Origin: Hyphomicrobiales bacterium
GTDB lineage: Bacteria > Pseudomonadota > Alphaproteobacteria > Rhodospirillales > JACKKN01
Direction: 5' to 3'
Assembly (NCBI GenBank): GCA_024236415.1
Contig: JACKKN010000009.1
Coordinates: forward strand, 1 to 64,000
DNA length: 64,000 bases
The notes beneath the pieces were generated by a model. It was not told where the DNA came from. It made no database searches and saw only the letters and a list, made by a program, of their open reading frames with translations. The position numbers and the translations under genes were made by a program. The stretch's first letter is position 1, and each line of letters begins with the position of its first letter. Of this stretch, positions 1-8,118 are shown piece by piece.

Positions 1-329
1 AGGTTGTCGTTGTAGGAATTGGCGATCCCCGACAGGGTCTTGATCGAGCAGGGGGCCACCACCATGCCCCGGGTCGGGAACGAGCCGCTGGCCAGGGCGG
101 CGCCGATGTCCTTGACGGCGTGGACGGTGCCGGCCAGGGCGCGCACGTCGTCCAGCTTCCAGTCCGTCTCCAGCGTGATGGTGCGCGCGCCCGACTCGCT
201 GAGCACCAGGTGCGCCGGCACCTGGGCCGCCGCCAGGGCCTGCAGCAGGCGGATGCCGTAGATGACGCCCGAGGCGCCGGTGATGGCCACCGCGAGCGGT
301 GCGTCGGCGTGCGGGCTGGCTGACGGCAT
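1..329 (-). CDS. ubiX: Flavin prenyltransferase UbiX (3' end beyond window)
   Basis: Makes the prenylated FMN cofactor used by UbiD-type decarboxylases, classically in ubiquinone synthesis. The visible N-terminal 109 residues start MPSASPHADAP and carry the Rossmann-like FMN-binding motif AITGASGVIYGIRLLQAL near residue 15, followed by LVLSESGARTI and the VVAPCSIKTLSGIANS segment near residue 95, all hallmarks of the UbiX/Pad1 flavoprotein family. The rest of the gene lies left of position 1. It is divergent from the lipoprotein gene at 462. The start ATG at 329 gives a normal short lead-in before the first beta strand. No ubiD partner is visible. Confidence 0.93.
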   Translation of the reverse strand, partial: MPSASPHADAPLAVAITGASGVIYGIRLLQALAAAQVPAHLVLSESGARTITLETDWKLDDVRALAGTVHAVKDIGAALASGSFPTRGMVVAPCSIKTLSGIANSYNDN

Positions 330-461
330 GGCGGGACTCCCTGGTGCGTCGCTGTCGGCACGAACATGACCGCGGGCGGGTCGGAATGCAACGATTCCCG
401 CCAAGGCCGCGGCGGCGCGCGTGTTCCTTGTCGCGGACAGCGGGACGCGCTATGCAGGGGC

Positions 462-800
462 ATGCGCAGGATCTTTCACGTGGTGCCCCTGGCGGGCCTG
501 GCGGCGGCGATGATGGCCCTGGCCGCCTGTTCGGGGACCGCCCCCTACGTGTACCAGGAGGACGAGTTCGACCGGTCGCGGCCCGGCTTCGGGCAGCCGC
601 TGAAGGACCGCACCGAGCTGACCATCTGCTACAACAAGCGCAGCACCACCCCCGACGAGCTGGCGCAGATGGCCCGCGCCGAATGCGGCCGGTTCGAGAA
701 GAAGCCGGTCTATGTGGACCAGGACTTCACCAAGTGCCCCCTGATCACCCCGGCGGCCATCAACTTCCGCTGCGTCCGTCCGGCGGGCGGGCGCCACTAG
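462..800 (+). CDS. Small conserved lipoprotein, function unknown
   Basis: A 112-residue protein with a typical lipoprotein signal: MRRIF, a hydrophobic stretch, then the lipobox LAAC at about residues 20-23, so it should be lipid-anchored. The mature part is polar, with three further cysteines (TICYNKR, AECGRF, TKCPL) plus one near the C-terminus (FRCVRP), which could form two disulfides in the periplasm. The longer reading from 366 is rejected because the lipoprotein signal begins at 462. The gene ends 6 bases before the hydrolase at 807, so they are probably co-transcribed. No family recognised. Confidence 0.8.
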   Translation: MRRIFHVVPLAGLAAAMMALAACSGTAPYVYQEDEFDRSRPGFGQPLKDRTELTICYNKRSTTPDELAQMARAECGRFEKKPVYVDQDFTKCPLITPAAINFRCVRPAGGRH

Positions 801-806
801 CGGCCC

Positions 807-1649
807 GTGTCCCGGCCCATGGGGTTCCTGCCATACCTCCTCGTGCCCCTGGCCGTTTACGGCCTGCTGGTGGCCTTCCTGTACCTGAACCAGCGCAACA
901 TGATGTTCCACCCCGACCCGACCCTGCCGCCGCCCGCGGCCGTGGGGGTGGGCGACATGGCGGCGGTGCGGGTGACCACGGCCGACGGCCTGGACCTGAC
1001 CGGCTGGTACAAGCCGGCCCAGCCGGGCCGGGCCACGGTGCTCTATTTCCACGGCAACGGCGGCAACATCGGCTACCGCGCGTTCAAGGCGCGGCGCCTG
1101 CTGGACGCCGGGTACGGCGTGCTGCTGGCCGGCTATCGGGGCTATGGCGGCAACCCGGGGCAGCCGGGCGAGGAGGGGTTCCACGCCGACGCCCGCGCCG
1201 CCCTGGCGTTCCTGGGCGGGCGCGGGGTCGCGCCGGCGGACGTCGTGCTGTACGGCGAATCCCTGGGCACCGGGGTGGCGGTGCGCCTGGCGGCGGAGAC
1301 GGCGAAGACCCAGCCGGTGGCGGCCGTGGTGCTGGAGGCGCCCTACGATTCCATCGCCGAGGTGGCCGCCGCGCACTATCCCTACGTGCCCGTCGGCATG
1401 CTGCTGAAGGACCGCTTCGAGTCCGCCGGGCGGGTCGCCGCCATCGGCGCGCCCCTGCTGGTGGTCCATGGCGAGCAGGACGGCGTGGTCCCCGTGGCCC
1501 ACGGCCTGAAGCTGTTCAAGGCGGCGGTGGCGCCCAAGGAGGCCGAGTGGTTCCCCGACGCCGCCCACAACGACCTCTACGACCACGGCGCCGGTGAACG
1601 TATCCTGGCCTTCCTGGACCGGGTGACGGGTGGCGGCAAAAATCAATAA
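807..1649 (+). CDS. Membrane-anchored alpha/beta hydrolase (BEM46/YfhR-like)
   Basis: A 280-residue serine hydrolase of the BEM46/ABHD13/YfhR type. An N-terminal hydrophobic helix (about residues 5-23, LPYLLVPLAVYGLLVAFLY) anchors it. The oxyanion region YFHGNGGNIGYR is near residue 78, the nucleophile elbow YGESLGTG near residue 150, an acidic loop GEQDGVVP near residue 222 and a His in DAAHNDLY near residue 253 complete a Ser-Asp-His triad. Start GTG at 807 or ATG at 819 are both possible. It follows the lipoprotein gene by 6 bases. Substrate unknown; members act as esterases or peptidases and are usually poorly characterised. Confidence 0.85.
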   Translation: MSRPMGFLPYLLVPLAVYGLLVAFLYLNQRNMMFHPDPTLPPPAAVGVGDMAAVRVTTADGLDLTGWYKPAQPGRATVLYFHGNGGNIGYRAFKARRLLDAGYGVLLAGYRGYGGNPGQPGEEGFHADARAALAFLGGRGVAPADVVLYGESLGTGVAVRLAAETAKTQPVAAVVLEAPYDSIAEVAAAHYPYVPVGMLLKDRFESAGRVAAIGAPLLVVHGEQDGVVPVAHGLKLFKAAVAPKEAEWFPDAAHNDLYDHGAGERILAFLDRVTGGGKNQ

Positions 1650-1773
1650 CGCCGTCCAAGTCTTTGCACGGAAGCGATCTTAAGCTTAAATTAACCATAC
1701 CAGCGCGCCGACCGGCCCCTGTGGCCGGACCGCGCGCGCCCCGTGCAACGCGAACGAGGTCCGCGACCCGACC

Positions 1774-2229
1774 ATGGCCCTGGCACCCCTGTCCGCCACC
1801 CCCGTTCCCCAGCCCGCCGGGGCGACGACCACCAGGTCGGCGCCCGGGAACCGGCTGGTGGGCGGCAGCGAGACTCCCGCCGTGGCCCTGTACGGCTCGC
1901 AGGCGGCGGGCTCCTACGAGCGTGCGGCGCGCCTGACCGAGGATTTCGGGTCCGAGGACGACCGCCGCCGCGCCGCCCAGCGCGCGGCCCTGTTCTCGGG
2001 CGAGGCCCGGCGCGGGGCCGCCGCCCGCGCCGCCAGCGGCGTGTCCCGCGGCGGCCCGGTCCTGGAGGCGGGCGAGGGGACGTTCCTGTCCGGCGTCGGC
2101 GGCGCCACGACCGGCGGCGGCCAGGCCCACGCCCTGGCCGCCCTGGTCACCGGCATCTACGAGGCCACCGGCCGCGCCGTGGCCGGCGCCTTCGCCGCCA
2201 AGGGCGCGGTCCTCGACCTGGCGGTCTGA
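1774..2229 (+). CDS. Hypothetical Ala/Gly/Arg-rich protein upstream of the rod-like gene
   Basis: A 151-residue protein I do not recognise. It has a proline/threonine-rich N-terminus, a charged centre (LTEDFGSEDDRRRAAQRAAL) that may be helical, a glycine-rich linker and a hydrophobic C-terminal helix ending VAGAFAAKGAVLDLAV. No signal peptide is clear. Strong GC3 bias and the position 74 bases upstream of the flagellar-rod-like gene on the same strand suggest it is real and possibly co-transcribed. Upstream lies an AT-rich stretch around 1680-1700 that could hold the promoter. An alternative reading frame across the same bases is arginine-rich and is taken as a shadow. Confidence 0.55.
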   Translation: MALAPLSATPVPQPAGATTTRSAPGNRLVGGSETPAVALYGSQAAGSYERAARLTEDFGSEDDRRRAAQRAALFSGEARRGAAARAASGVSRGGPVLEAGEGTFLSGVGGATTGGGQAHALAALVTGIYEATGRAVAGAFAAKGAVLDLAV

Positions 2230-2303
2230 CCGGGGTGGTCCGCAGCCCCGGTGCTGTGACGCCCGTCACTTCCTTCCTGGCCTGAATTCAATAGGATACT
2301 GGC

Positions 2304-2663
2304 ATGAGCTTGACCAGTGTATTGACCATTGCGGCCTCGGCGCTGCGCCTGAACGCAGCCAAGGTCGCGGCATCGGCGGACAATGTCGCCAACGTCACCA
2401 CCGACGGCTACCAGGCCGTGACGGTGGAGGGCGTGACGACCGTGTCCGGCGGTGGGCAGCGGGGCGCCGACCGAGGCGTAACCGGCGTCCTGCGCCCGTC
2501 CGTGCCGGTCCAGGGATTGCGGATCGACACCACCACCACGCAGACCGACCTGGCCGGCGAGCGGGTGCGCCAGATCCTGGCCCAGAACGCCTACAACGCC
2601 GCCATCCAGACCCTGCGCACGGGCGACGAGATGCTGGGCGAAGTGATCGACATCAAGCAATAG
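2304..2663 (+). CDS. Orphan flagellar basal-body rod-like protein
   Basis: A 119-residue protein with the signature of axial flagellar proteins: an N-terminal rod domain (SALRLNAAKVAASADNVANV, with the conserved ANVTTDGYQA turn) and a C-terminal helix (LAQNAYNAAIQTLRTGDEML) like FlgB/FlgC/FlgG ends. It is shorter than FlgC (about 135-140 residues) and no other flagellar gene is near, so the rod subunit role is not proven. The start ATG at 2304 has AGGATA a few bases upstream. Its stop overlaps the convergent xdhC stop by 11 bases. Confidence 0.8.
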   Translation: MSLTSVLTIAASALRLNAAKVAASADNVANVTTDGYQAVTVEGVTTVSGGGQRGADRGVTGVLRPSVPVQGLRIDTTTTQTDLAGERVRQILAQNAYNAAIQTLRTGDEMLGEVIDIKQ

Positions 2664-3699
2664 CGCGCAGGTCGTCCGCCGCCCGCGCATCCTTGCCGTG
2701 GCGCGCGGCGATGACCTCGGCCAGGATGGCCACGGCCACCTCGGCCGCCTCGCGGCCGCCCAGGTCGAGGCCGATGGGGGCGTGGATGCGCCCCAGCGCC
2801 GATTCATCCTCCACCGACACCCGCAGGCGGTCCAGGCGCTTGGCGTGGGTGCGCCGGCTGCCCAGGGCGCCGATGTAGAAGGCGTCCGAGTCCAGGGCCA
2901 CCAGCAGGGCCGGGTCGTCGAACATGGTGTTGTGGCTCAGGGCCACCACCGCCGTGCGGTGGTCCGGCGCCATCTGTTCCAGGATTCCGTCGGGCAGGCC
3001 CCGGACCACGTGGACGCCGGGGAACCGCTCCTCGGTGGCGTAGGAGTCCCGCGGGTCGGCGACGGTGACGGCGAACCCGGCGCGGGCCGCCATGGGCGCC
3101 AGTTCCTGGGCGATGTGCACGGCACCGACGATGAACATGCGCAGGGGCGGGTTGAAGGTGCGCACGAAGACCGGGCCGGCTGGGTCGTCCAGGGGGGTGC
3201 TGCGGTCGCGCAGCAGGGCCTCCCGCGCCTGGGTCAGGGTATCGGCGGCCGGCGCCAGGTCGCCGTCGGCGGCGGCGCCCGGGCGCAGGACGGCGTGGCG
3301 GCCGGCCACCAGGTCCGTGACCAGGGCCGCCGGCCGGCGGTCGCGCAGGCCGCGCCACATGGCCGGGTCGTCCAGGCGCTCGACGAACACGCGGATCTCG
3401 CCGCCGCAGGCCAGGCCCACGTCCCAGGCCTGCTTGTCCGACACGCCGTAGTCCAGCAGCAGGGGGCGGCCGCCGGCGATCACCGCCTGGGCCTTCTCGA
3501 CCACGTCGGTCTCGATGCAGCCGCCCGAGACCGAGCCGAAGAAGGCGCCGTCGCCGCTGACCGCCAGCAGGCTGCCCGGCGGCCGCGGCGACGAGCCCCA
3601 GGTGTTGACCACGGTGGCGATGGCCACCGCGCGGCCCTCGTCGACCCAGGCCAGGGCCCGGGCCAGGGCGTCGTCGCCGTCGCCGGACGTCGCGGCCAT
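2653..3699 (-). CDS. XdhC/CoxI family protein
   Basis: A 348-residue member of the XdhC/CoxI family, which binds, protects and sulfurates molybdenum cofactor for xanthine dehydrogenase-type enzymes. The N-terminal domain shows ATVVNTWGSSPRPPGSLLAV and GSVSGGCIE, including the conserved Cys; the C-terminal half is the Rossmann-type XdhC_C domain (MFIVGAVHIAQELAPMA near residue 190, then ALSHNTMFD, YIGALGSRRTH and GLDLGGREAAEVAVAILAE). It is the first gene of a possible minus-strand run after ydbL (gap one base), but no molybdoenzyme subunit is adjacent; a molybdate transporter lies at 45-47.7 kb. Confidence 0.9.
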   Translation of the reverse strand: MAATSGDGDDALARALAWVDEGRAVAIATVVNTWGSSPRPPGSLLAVSGDGAFFGSVSGGCIETDVVEKAQAVIAGGRPLLLDYGVSDKQAWDVGLACGGEIRVFVERLDDPAMWRGLRDRRPAALVTDLVAGRHAVLRPGAAADGDLAPAADTLTQAREALLRDRSTPLDDPAGPVFVRTFNPPLRMFIVGAVHIAQELAPMAARAGFAVTVADPRDSYATEERFPGVHVVRGLPDGILEQMAPDHRTAVVALSHNTMFDDPALLVALDSDAFYIGALGSRRTHAKRLDRLRVSVEDESALGRIHAPIGLDLGGREAAEVAVAILAEVIAARHGKDARAADDLRAIA

Positions 3700-3700
3700 G

Positions 3701-4069
3701 CTACTTCTTGATCCAGGCGCCGCTGGCGTCCATCACGTAGCTGCCCGGCGCCGCCATCTCGATGGCCTTGGCGCCGGCCAGCAGGCCCACGTTCTTGACG
3801 CTGGCGCCGGTCTTCTTGGCGATCTCGGCGTAGCGGGCCTTGCGCTTGGCGTTGATGTCGTCGACCATGGCCCGCACGTCGCCCGGCGGGCTGCCGATCA
3901 GGCCCAGGTACCCGTCCGTGCGCTCGCCCACCTGGCCGGCGGACTTGGCCTGGCCCAGGTCGGCGGCCCAGGCGGGGACGGTCACGGTGCCGGCCAGGGC
4001 AAGGGCCAGCACCACCAGCGCCGCCGCCGCCAGCTTGGCCGGCGCGCGCAACAGGCTTTGCATCATCAT
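3701..4069 (-). CDS. ydbL: YdbL-like DUF1318 periplasmic protein
   Basis: A 122-residue secreted protein: signal peptide ending near AWA-ADLGQAKSAGQ (residue 35), then the DUF1318 domain with GERTDGYLGLI, VDDINAKRKARYAEIAKKTGASVKNVGLLAG and a C-terminal MDASGAWIKK. In E. coli YdbL is the periplasmic partner of the YdbH-YnbE bridge and affects its assembly. It starts 4 bases inside the end of ynbE (ATGA-type overlap, 4066-4069), which supports translational coupling. The operon order ydbH-ynbE-ydbL is the same as in enterobacteria. Confidence 0.88.
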   Translation of the reverse strand: MMMQSLLRAPAKLAAAALVVLALALAGTVTVPAWAADLGQAKSAGQVGERTDGYLGLIGSPPGDVRAMVDDINAKRKARYAEIAKKTGASVKNVGLLAGAKAIEMAAPGSYVMDASGAWIKK

Positions 4070-4275
4070 TGGAACAGCTCCTTATCCTTGGCGAACAGGT
4101 CGTCCAATTCCTTCTCGACCTTGACCCGGACCTCGTGCTCGATCTTGACGTTCAGGTTGATGACGATGGGCTTGTCCGACGGCTCGACCTTGACCGTGGG
4201 CGAACAGGCCCCGGCCAGGATCAGGGCCGCGCAGAGGGCGCCAAGCGTCGCGAAACTGGTTGCCCGTGGGTTCAT
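4066..4275 (-). CDS. ynbE: YnbE-like small outer-membrane lipoprotein
   Basis: A 69-residue lipoprotein: signal with lipobox LAGAC at about residues 20-24, then SPTVKVEPSDKPIVINLNVKIEHEVRV, the characteristic YnbE segment, and an acidic/basic helix to the end. In E. coli YnbE multimerises in the outer membrane and docks onto the C-terminus of YdbH to make a bridge across the periplasm. The start ATG at 4275 is preferred over a 40-residue longer reading because the signal peptide begins here. It sits 19 bases after ydbH and overlaps ydbL by 4 bases. Confidence 0.88.
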   Translation of the reverse strand: MNPRATSFATLGALCAALILAGACSPTVKVEPSDKPIVINLNVKIEHEVRVKVEKELDDLFAKDKELFQ

Positions 4276-4294
4276 GTGACTCACTCGACTGGTT

Positions 4295-7270
4295 TCAAGG
4301 TTTGCCGCCGCCCTGGATCGAGCGGCCGATGTTCTCCGGCAGGTGGTAGGTGGCCAGCCCCTGGCGCAGCAACTGGCCCAGGGCGCCGCTGACATTCAAG
4401 TTGAATTCAAATGGATAACCATCCATGAACTCGGGATTTCTTCCCTCGATGTGCAGCACCGCCGTCAGGTCCTTCGACAGGTTTCCGTCCAGGGTCAGGC
4501 GCATGGCGTCGTAGTGGAAGTTCTTCAGCGCCGACAGCATCAGGCTAACCCCTTGCCCGCCCCCTTGCAACGCGGGCGGCGGCACCGCCGGGGCATACCG
4601 GATGACGCCCGGGGCCCGGGTGGCGAGCACGCCGCCGGCGATGGTCAGTTCACCGTTCTCCAGGGTCACCGGCACCTCGCCCTCCAGCACGCCCGAGCCG
4701 CTGGCGTCGTCCAGCTTGGCCACTTCCAACAGGTTTGTGACGTTCAGGGCGCTGAGGTTCAGTTTCAGGTCCTGGCGGCCCGACGCCGGGTCCAGGTCCA
4801 GGCCGTCGGCGTGCAGGCGGCCGCCGGCGAATCCGGCCGAGACCTCGGCCACGCGCACGTGGCCCTGGTCGCTGACCCCGATGACCAGGCGGGCGTCGGC
4901 CAGGGGCAGGCCGGCGTCGATGAGCCGGGCCGTCAGGGTCTGGTCCGGCGCCGTGGCCAGGGGCCAGGGGCGGGTGACCCGCACCCGGCCCGACAGGCCG
5001 TCGACCCGGGTTCCCTCGGCGGTGAAGGACAGGTCCTCGGCGCTGACGTCCAGGTCCGACGACAGGGCGCCGCCCGACCACCGCACCGGCCCCTTGGCCG
5101 CCAGGCCGCCGGTGACCTTGTCCAGCAGCCGGCCGTACTGGGGCGACAGGTCGCGGGGCTGCAGCAGGCCGGGCAGGAACGTCATGGGGTGCAGCACCAC
5201 CTGGGCCGCGCCGGCGCCGGTGGCCGGGTCGTGGCGGCCGCTGGCCTCCACCACCGCGCGGCCGGTATGGGCCGACGCCTTGGCGGCGAAGGTCAGGGGC
5301 CCGCCTTTCCAGCCCACCTTGCCGGCCAGGCGCAGGGGCGCGAACAGGGCCGGCTTGGCGCCGTGGGACAGGGTGACGCCGTCCCATTGCGCGTCGTCGG
5401 CCGTCAGGCGCAGGTCCAGGCCCCGCGCCACCAGGGGCAGGTCCTTGACCTTGCCCGCGACCTCGTCCAGGGCGATTCGGGCCGCCGGGGCCTTGGCGGT
5501 CAGGTCGGCCTCCACCGCCGGCACCTGGCCATCGGTGGCGCGGGCCTTCAGGTCGGGGCCGGCCAGGTCCAGGGGGCCGTCCAGGTCCAGGCGCAGGACA
5601 CCGCCCGCCAGCCCGGCCTTGAACCTGCCCGCCAGGGTGACGGGTCCGTCCAGGGCCGCCACCGGCAGGCCCTTCACGTCGGCGGCCACGTCGCCGCTCG
5701 CCTTGACCGCGCCCAGGGTGCTGCCGCCGGTCAGGTCGGCCTGGACCCTGGCCGTCAGGTTGCCATGGCCGTCGGGCAGGGTCGCCGTGGCGTCCAGGGC
5801 CACCTTTCCGGCACCGTGGCTGGCCTTGCCCGCAAAGGCGACGGCCTGGGGCAGGGCGGCCAGAAGTCCCTTGCGAGTCCGGCCCTGGAAGGTGGCGGCC
5901 ACCCGGGGCTCGGCCATGATGGGGGTCTCGGCGTCGACCCGCGCCGTGAACCAGGGGGTGGTCAGGTCCGCGCCCAGGGCCGCCCGCTCGGCGGTCAGCG
6001 CGCCGCCGCCGCGCATGGCAACGGGGCCGGGCAGGGGCAGGGTGGCCGAGGGCCGCAGGTCGGCGGCCAGGTCGGCGGCCACCCGCCAGGGCCGGCCGGC
6101 CAGCATCTCGGCCACCGGCACCAGGGCCGACAGGCGCAGGTCGCCGAAGGCGCCGCCGGCGCGGCCGTCCACGGTCATGTGCGGGCCTTCCAGGCGGGCG
6201 TTGAGGGTGACCCGGGCCGGGTCGGCCAGGCCCGGCACCAGGCCCGGCACGGCGTCGCCCTCGGCGAACAGGATCCAGGTGGCCTCGGCCAGGGTCAGCC
6301 CCGGCGGCACCCGGGCCTCGGTCCACAGCCCGACCCGGCCCTGGCCGTGGTCCAGGTGCCCCTGGGCGAACAGGGACCCGTCCTCGGCGTAGAAGGGCAG
6401 GTCGAGGGACAGGGGGGTGGGAACGCCTTCGCCCAGGGACCGGTGCCAGGTGCCTGCCAGCCGGCCGTGGCCGCGGATGGTGGCCGGGGTCAGGCCCAGG
6501 GGCATGGGCGCCTCGAACCGGGCCCGGGCCTCGCCCTCTTCGGCCTGCACCTCGAGGGCCGAGTCCAGGCGCCCGCCCTCGATCGCCGCGCGCAGGCGGG
6601 CGGCCCGGGCGTGGACTCCGGGCAGGGGCGGGGCCTGGGCGTCGATGTCGGCGTCGAGCTGCTCGACCTCCGATCCGGCGATGCGGAACGCCAGCCGGCC
6701 GGCGAGCGGGAAGGCGCCGCGGCCCATGCCGTCGGCCCGGCCGGTGAAGGTGAACACGCCCTCGAACACCTGCGGCGCCGGCAGGGCCACGCCGCCGTCC
6801 ACCTGGGACGACAGGCCGCCCCAGGGGGTGCGCAGGGTCAGCCCGGCGCCGTCCAGGTTGACCTGCCGCACCTGCCACCCCGGGCCGCCATCGCCGCCGC
6901 CGCCCAGCACCGGGTCCAGGGCCGGCACGTGCAGGCCGTCGGGCCCCAGCGACGCGGTCACGCTGCCGCCTTCCACGTCCACCGTGTCGATGCGCTTGCG
7001 GGCCAGGCCGGCCAGGCTGTAGGCGACCGTGACCCGGCGGGCGCGCAGGGGCTCGTCGCCGCCGATCCGGACGTCGCGCAGGACCAGGGTCGTGGAATCC
7101 ACCGCCTCCACCGCCAGGGCGCCGTCCAGGCCGGCGGCGTCCAGTCCCCACAGGGCGGCGGTCTCGACGATGCGGGGCAGGAACAGCAGGGCCGCCGCCG
7201 CTGCCGCGGCGAGGACCACCAGCAGCGCCACGGCGCCGGCCAGGACCCTGCGCGCGGCCGTCCCGGCCAC
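4295..7270 (-). CDS. ydbH: AsmA-like intermembrane lipid transport protein YdbH
   Basis: A 991-residue AsmA-like bridge protein thought to move phospholipids between inner and outer membrane, redundant with TamB and YhdP in E. coli. One N-terminal transmembrane helix (about residues 8-32, LAGAVALLVVLAAAAAAALLF) is followed by a long run of amphipathic beta repeats rich in GxL/DGxLxxD patterns, and the diagnostic YdbH C-terminal domain (LKNFHYDAMRLTLDGNLSKD, GRNPEFMDGYPFEFNLNVSG, LRQGLATYHLPENI). Length fits the family (about 880-1000). The start is GTG at 7270. The two very long open frames antisense to it are codon-bias shadows. Confidence 0.92.
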   Translation of the reverse strand: MAGTAARRVLAGAVALLVVLAAAAAAALLFLPRIVETAALWGLDAAGLDGALAVEAVDSTTLVLRDVRIGGDEPLRARRVTVAYSLAGLARKRIDTVDVEGGSVTASLGPDGLHVPALDPVLGGGGDGGPGWQVRQVNLDGAGLTLRTPWGGLSSQVDGGVALPAPQVFEGVFTFTGRADGMGRGAFPLAGRLAFRIAGSEVEQLDADIDAQAPPLPGVHARAARLRAAIEGGRLDSALEVQAEEGEARARFEAPMPLGLTPATIRGHGRLAGTWHRSLGEGVPTPLSLDLPFYAEDGSLFAQGHLDHGQGRVGLWTEARVPPGLTLAEATWILFAEGDAVPGLVPGLADPARVTLNARLEGPHMTVDGRAGGAFGDLRLSALVPVAEMLAGRPWRVAADLAADLRPSATLPLPGPVAMRGGGALTAERAALGADLTTPWFTARVDAETPIMAEPRVAATFQGRTRKGLLAALPQAVAFAGKASHGAGKVALDATATLPDGHGNLTARVQADLTGGSTLGAVKASGDVAADVKGLPVAALDGPVTLAGRFKAGLAGGVLRLDLDGPLDLAGPDLKARATDGQVPAVEADLTAKAPAARIALDEVAGKVKDLPLVARGLDLRLTADDAQWDGVTLSHGAKPALFAPLRLAGKVGWKGGPLTFAAKASAHTGRAVVEASGRHDPATGAGAAQVVLHPMTFLPGLLQPRDLSPQYGRLLDKVTGGLAAKGPVRWSGGALSSDLDVSAEDLSFTAEGTRVDGLSGRVRVTRPWPLATAPDQTLTARLIDAGLPLADARLVIGVSDQGHVRVAEVSAGFAGGRLHADGLDLDPASGRQDLKLNLSALNVTNLLEVAKLDDASGSGVLEGEVPVTLENGELTIAGGVLATRAPGVIRYAPAVPPPALQGGGQGVSLMLSALKNFHYDAMRLTLDGNLSKDLTAVLHIEGRNPEFMDGYPFEFNLNVSGALGQLLRQGLATYHLPENIGRSIQGGGKP

Positions 7271-7274
7271 GGGC

Positions 7275-7391
7275 CTAGCGTCCGAAGAGGAACAGCAGCA
7301 GGGCGACGGCGGCGATCAGTGCCGGCGCCCACAGGGCCGGCGCCAGACCTCCGCTGCGGGCCGGTCCGCTGTCCGGGTCGAGACTGTCCAC
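7275..7391 (-). CDS. Possible 38-residue single-pass membrane protein upstream of ydbH
   Basis: A short open frame starting GTG at 7391, preceded by AAGGGG about 9 bases upstream. The product begins VDSLDPDSGPARSGG, then one hydrophobic segment (LAPALWAPALIAAVALLLFLF) and ends GR. The stop at 7275 lies 4 bases before the ydbH start, so it would be the first gene of the ydbH operon. Small size and alternative-start use make it uncertain; the fit of RBS, membrane segment and spacing is what supports it. Confidence 0.42.
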   Translation of the reverse strand: MDSLDPDSGPARSGGLAPALWAPALIAAVALLLFLFGR

Positions 7392-7515
7392 GGCGGTGCC
7401 CCTTAAGCTTTTGTTTTCATTCTCAGCCTATAGTCCGATACCCTGTTAGGCAAGGCGGCGGCGCGGACCCGGGCATGGAACCGGGCGCGGCCGCGAGGTA
7501 AGTTGGGAGAGCCCC

Positions 7516-8085
7516 ATGACACCCGCCGTGAAGTCCGCCTTCGACGTGGCGTTCTGGTTTTCCGACACGGCCCTGAACCACAACGAATACCTGCAGCCGC
7601 AGAAGCTGCACCGGCTGCTGTTCCTGGCCCAGGCGTACTACGCCGTGGCCTATCGCGGGCAGATGCTGATGCCGGCGGTGTTCGTGGCCGACGAGATGGG
7701 CCCCATCGAGCCCAACCTGTACGTGGCGTTCTCGCGCGGCCGGCCGGACGTGGAGGTGGACATCTTCCTGACCGAGTCGGTGGAGGCCTTCCTGGACGGC
7801 ATCTGGCGCCGCTTCGGCCACCGCGGCGCCGACAGCCTGACCCGCCTGGCCAAGGAGAGCGACGCCTACCGCCAGGCCTTCGCCAAGGGCAACCGCAGCC
7901 ACATCCCGCTCGCCTCCATGCAGGTCTCGTTCACCCGTGCCGAGCGCACCCCCAGCGTCAACCAGGTGATGCGGCCCAAGGTGCTGCGCTCGCAGACCGG
8001 GCGGCCGGTCAGCGTCAGCGCCTGGTCGCCGCCCACCCGCGACCCGGCGCCGCACACCATCCTGCGTTACCAGGAAGACGAATAG
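7516..8085 (+). CDS. Stand-alone Panacea-domain (SocA/GepA-like) protein
   Basis: A 189-residue protein with the Panacea (DUF4065) pattern: AFWFSDTALNHNEYLQPQKLHRLLFLAQAYY at residues 12-42 (the L-Q-KLqKLlyya core), the LMPAVFVADEMGPIEPNLY block, and the helical end of the domain through about residue 120. Panacea proteins are antitoxins in PanAT modules and, as SocA in Caulobacter, a ClpXP adaptor for the toxin SocB. No toxin gene follows on the same strand, so a housekeeping or adaptor role is possible. The C-terminal 60 residues (TPSVNQVMRPKVLRSQTGRP) are an extension I do not recognise. Confidence 0.75.
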   Translation: MTPAVKSAFDVAFWFSDTALNHNEYLQPQKLHRLLFLAQAYYAVAYRGQMLMPAVFVADEMGPIEPNLYVAFSRGRPDVEVDIFLTESVEAFLDGIWRRFGHRGADSLTRLAKESDAYRQAFAKGNRSHIPLASMQVSFTRAERTPSVNQVMRPKVLRSQTGRPVSVSAWSPPTRDPAPHTILRYQEDE

Positions 8086-8118
8086 TCCGGCCGAAAGCGG
8101 TTTGCAACGCAAACCGCT

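Noticed and set aside
4343..7501. Open frames of about 600 to 1050 codons antisense to ydbH
   Set aside because: Low-complexity Gln/Gly/Arg products with no domain; the minus strand has the clear YdbH signatures.
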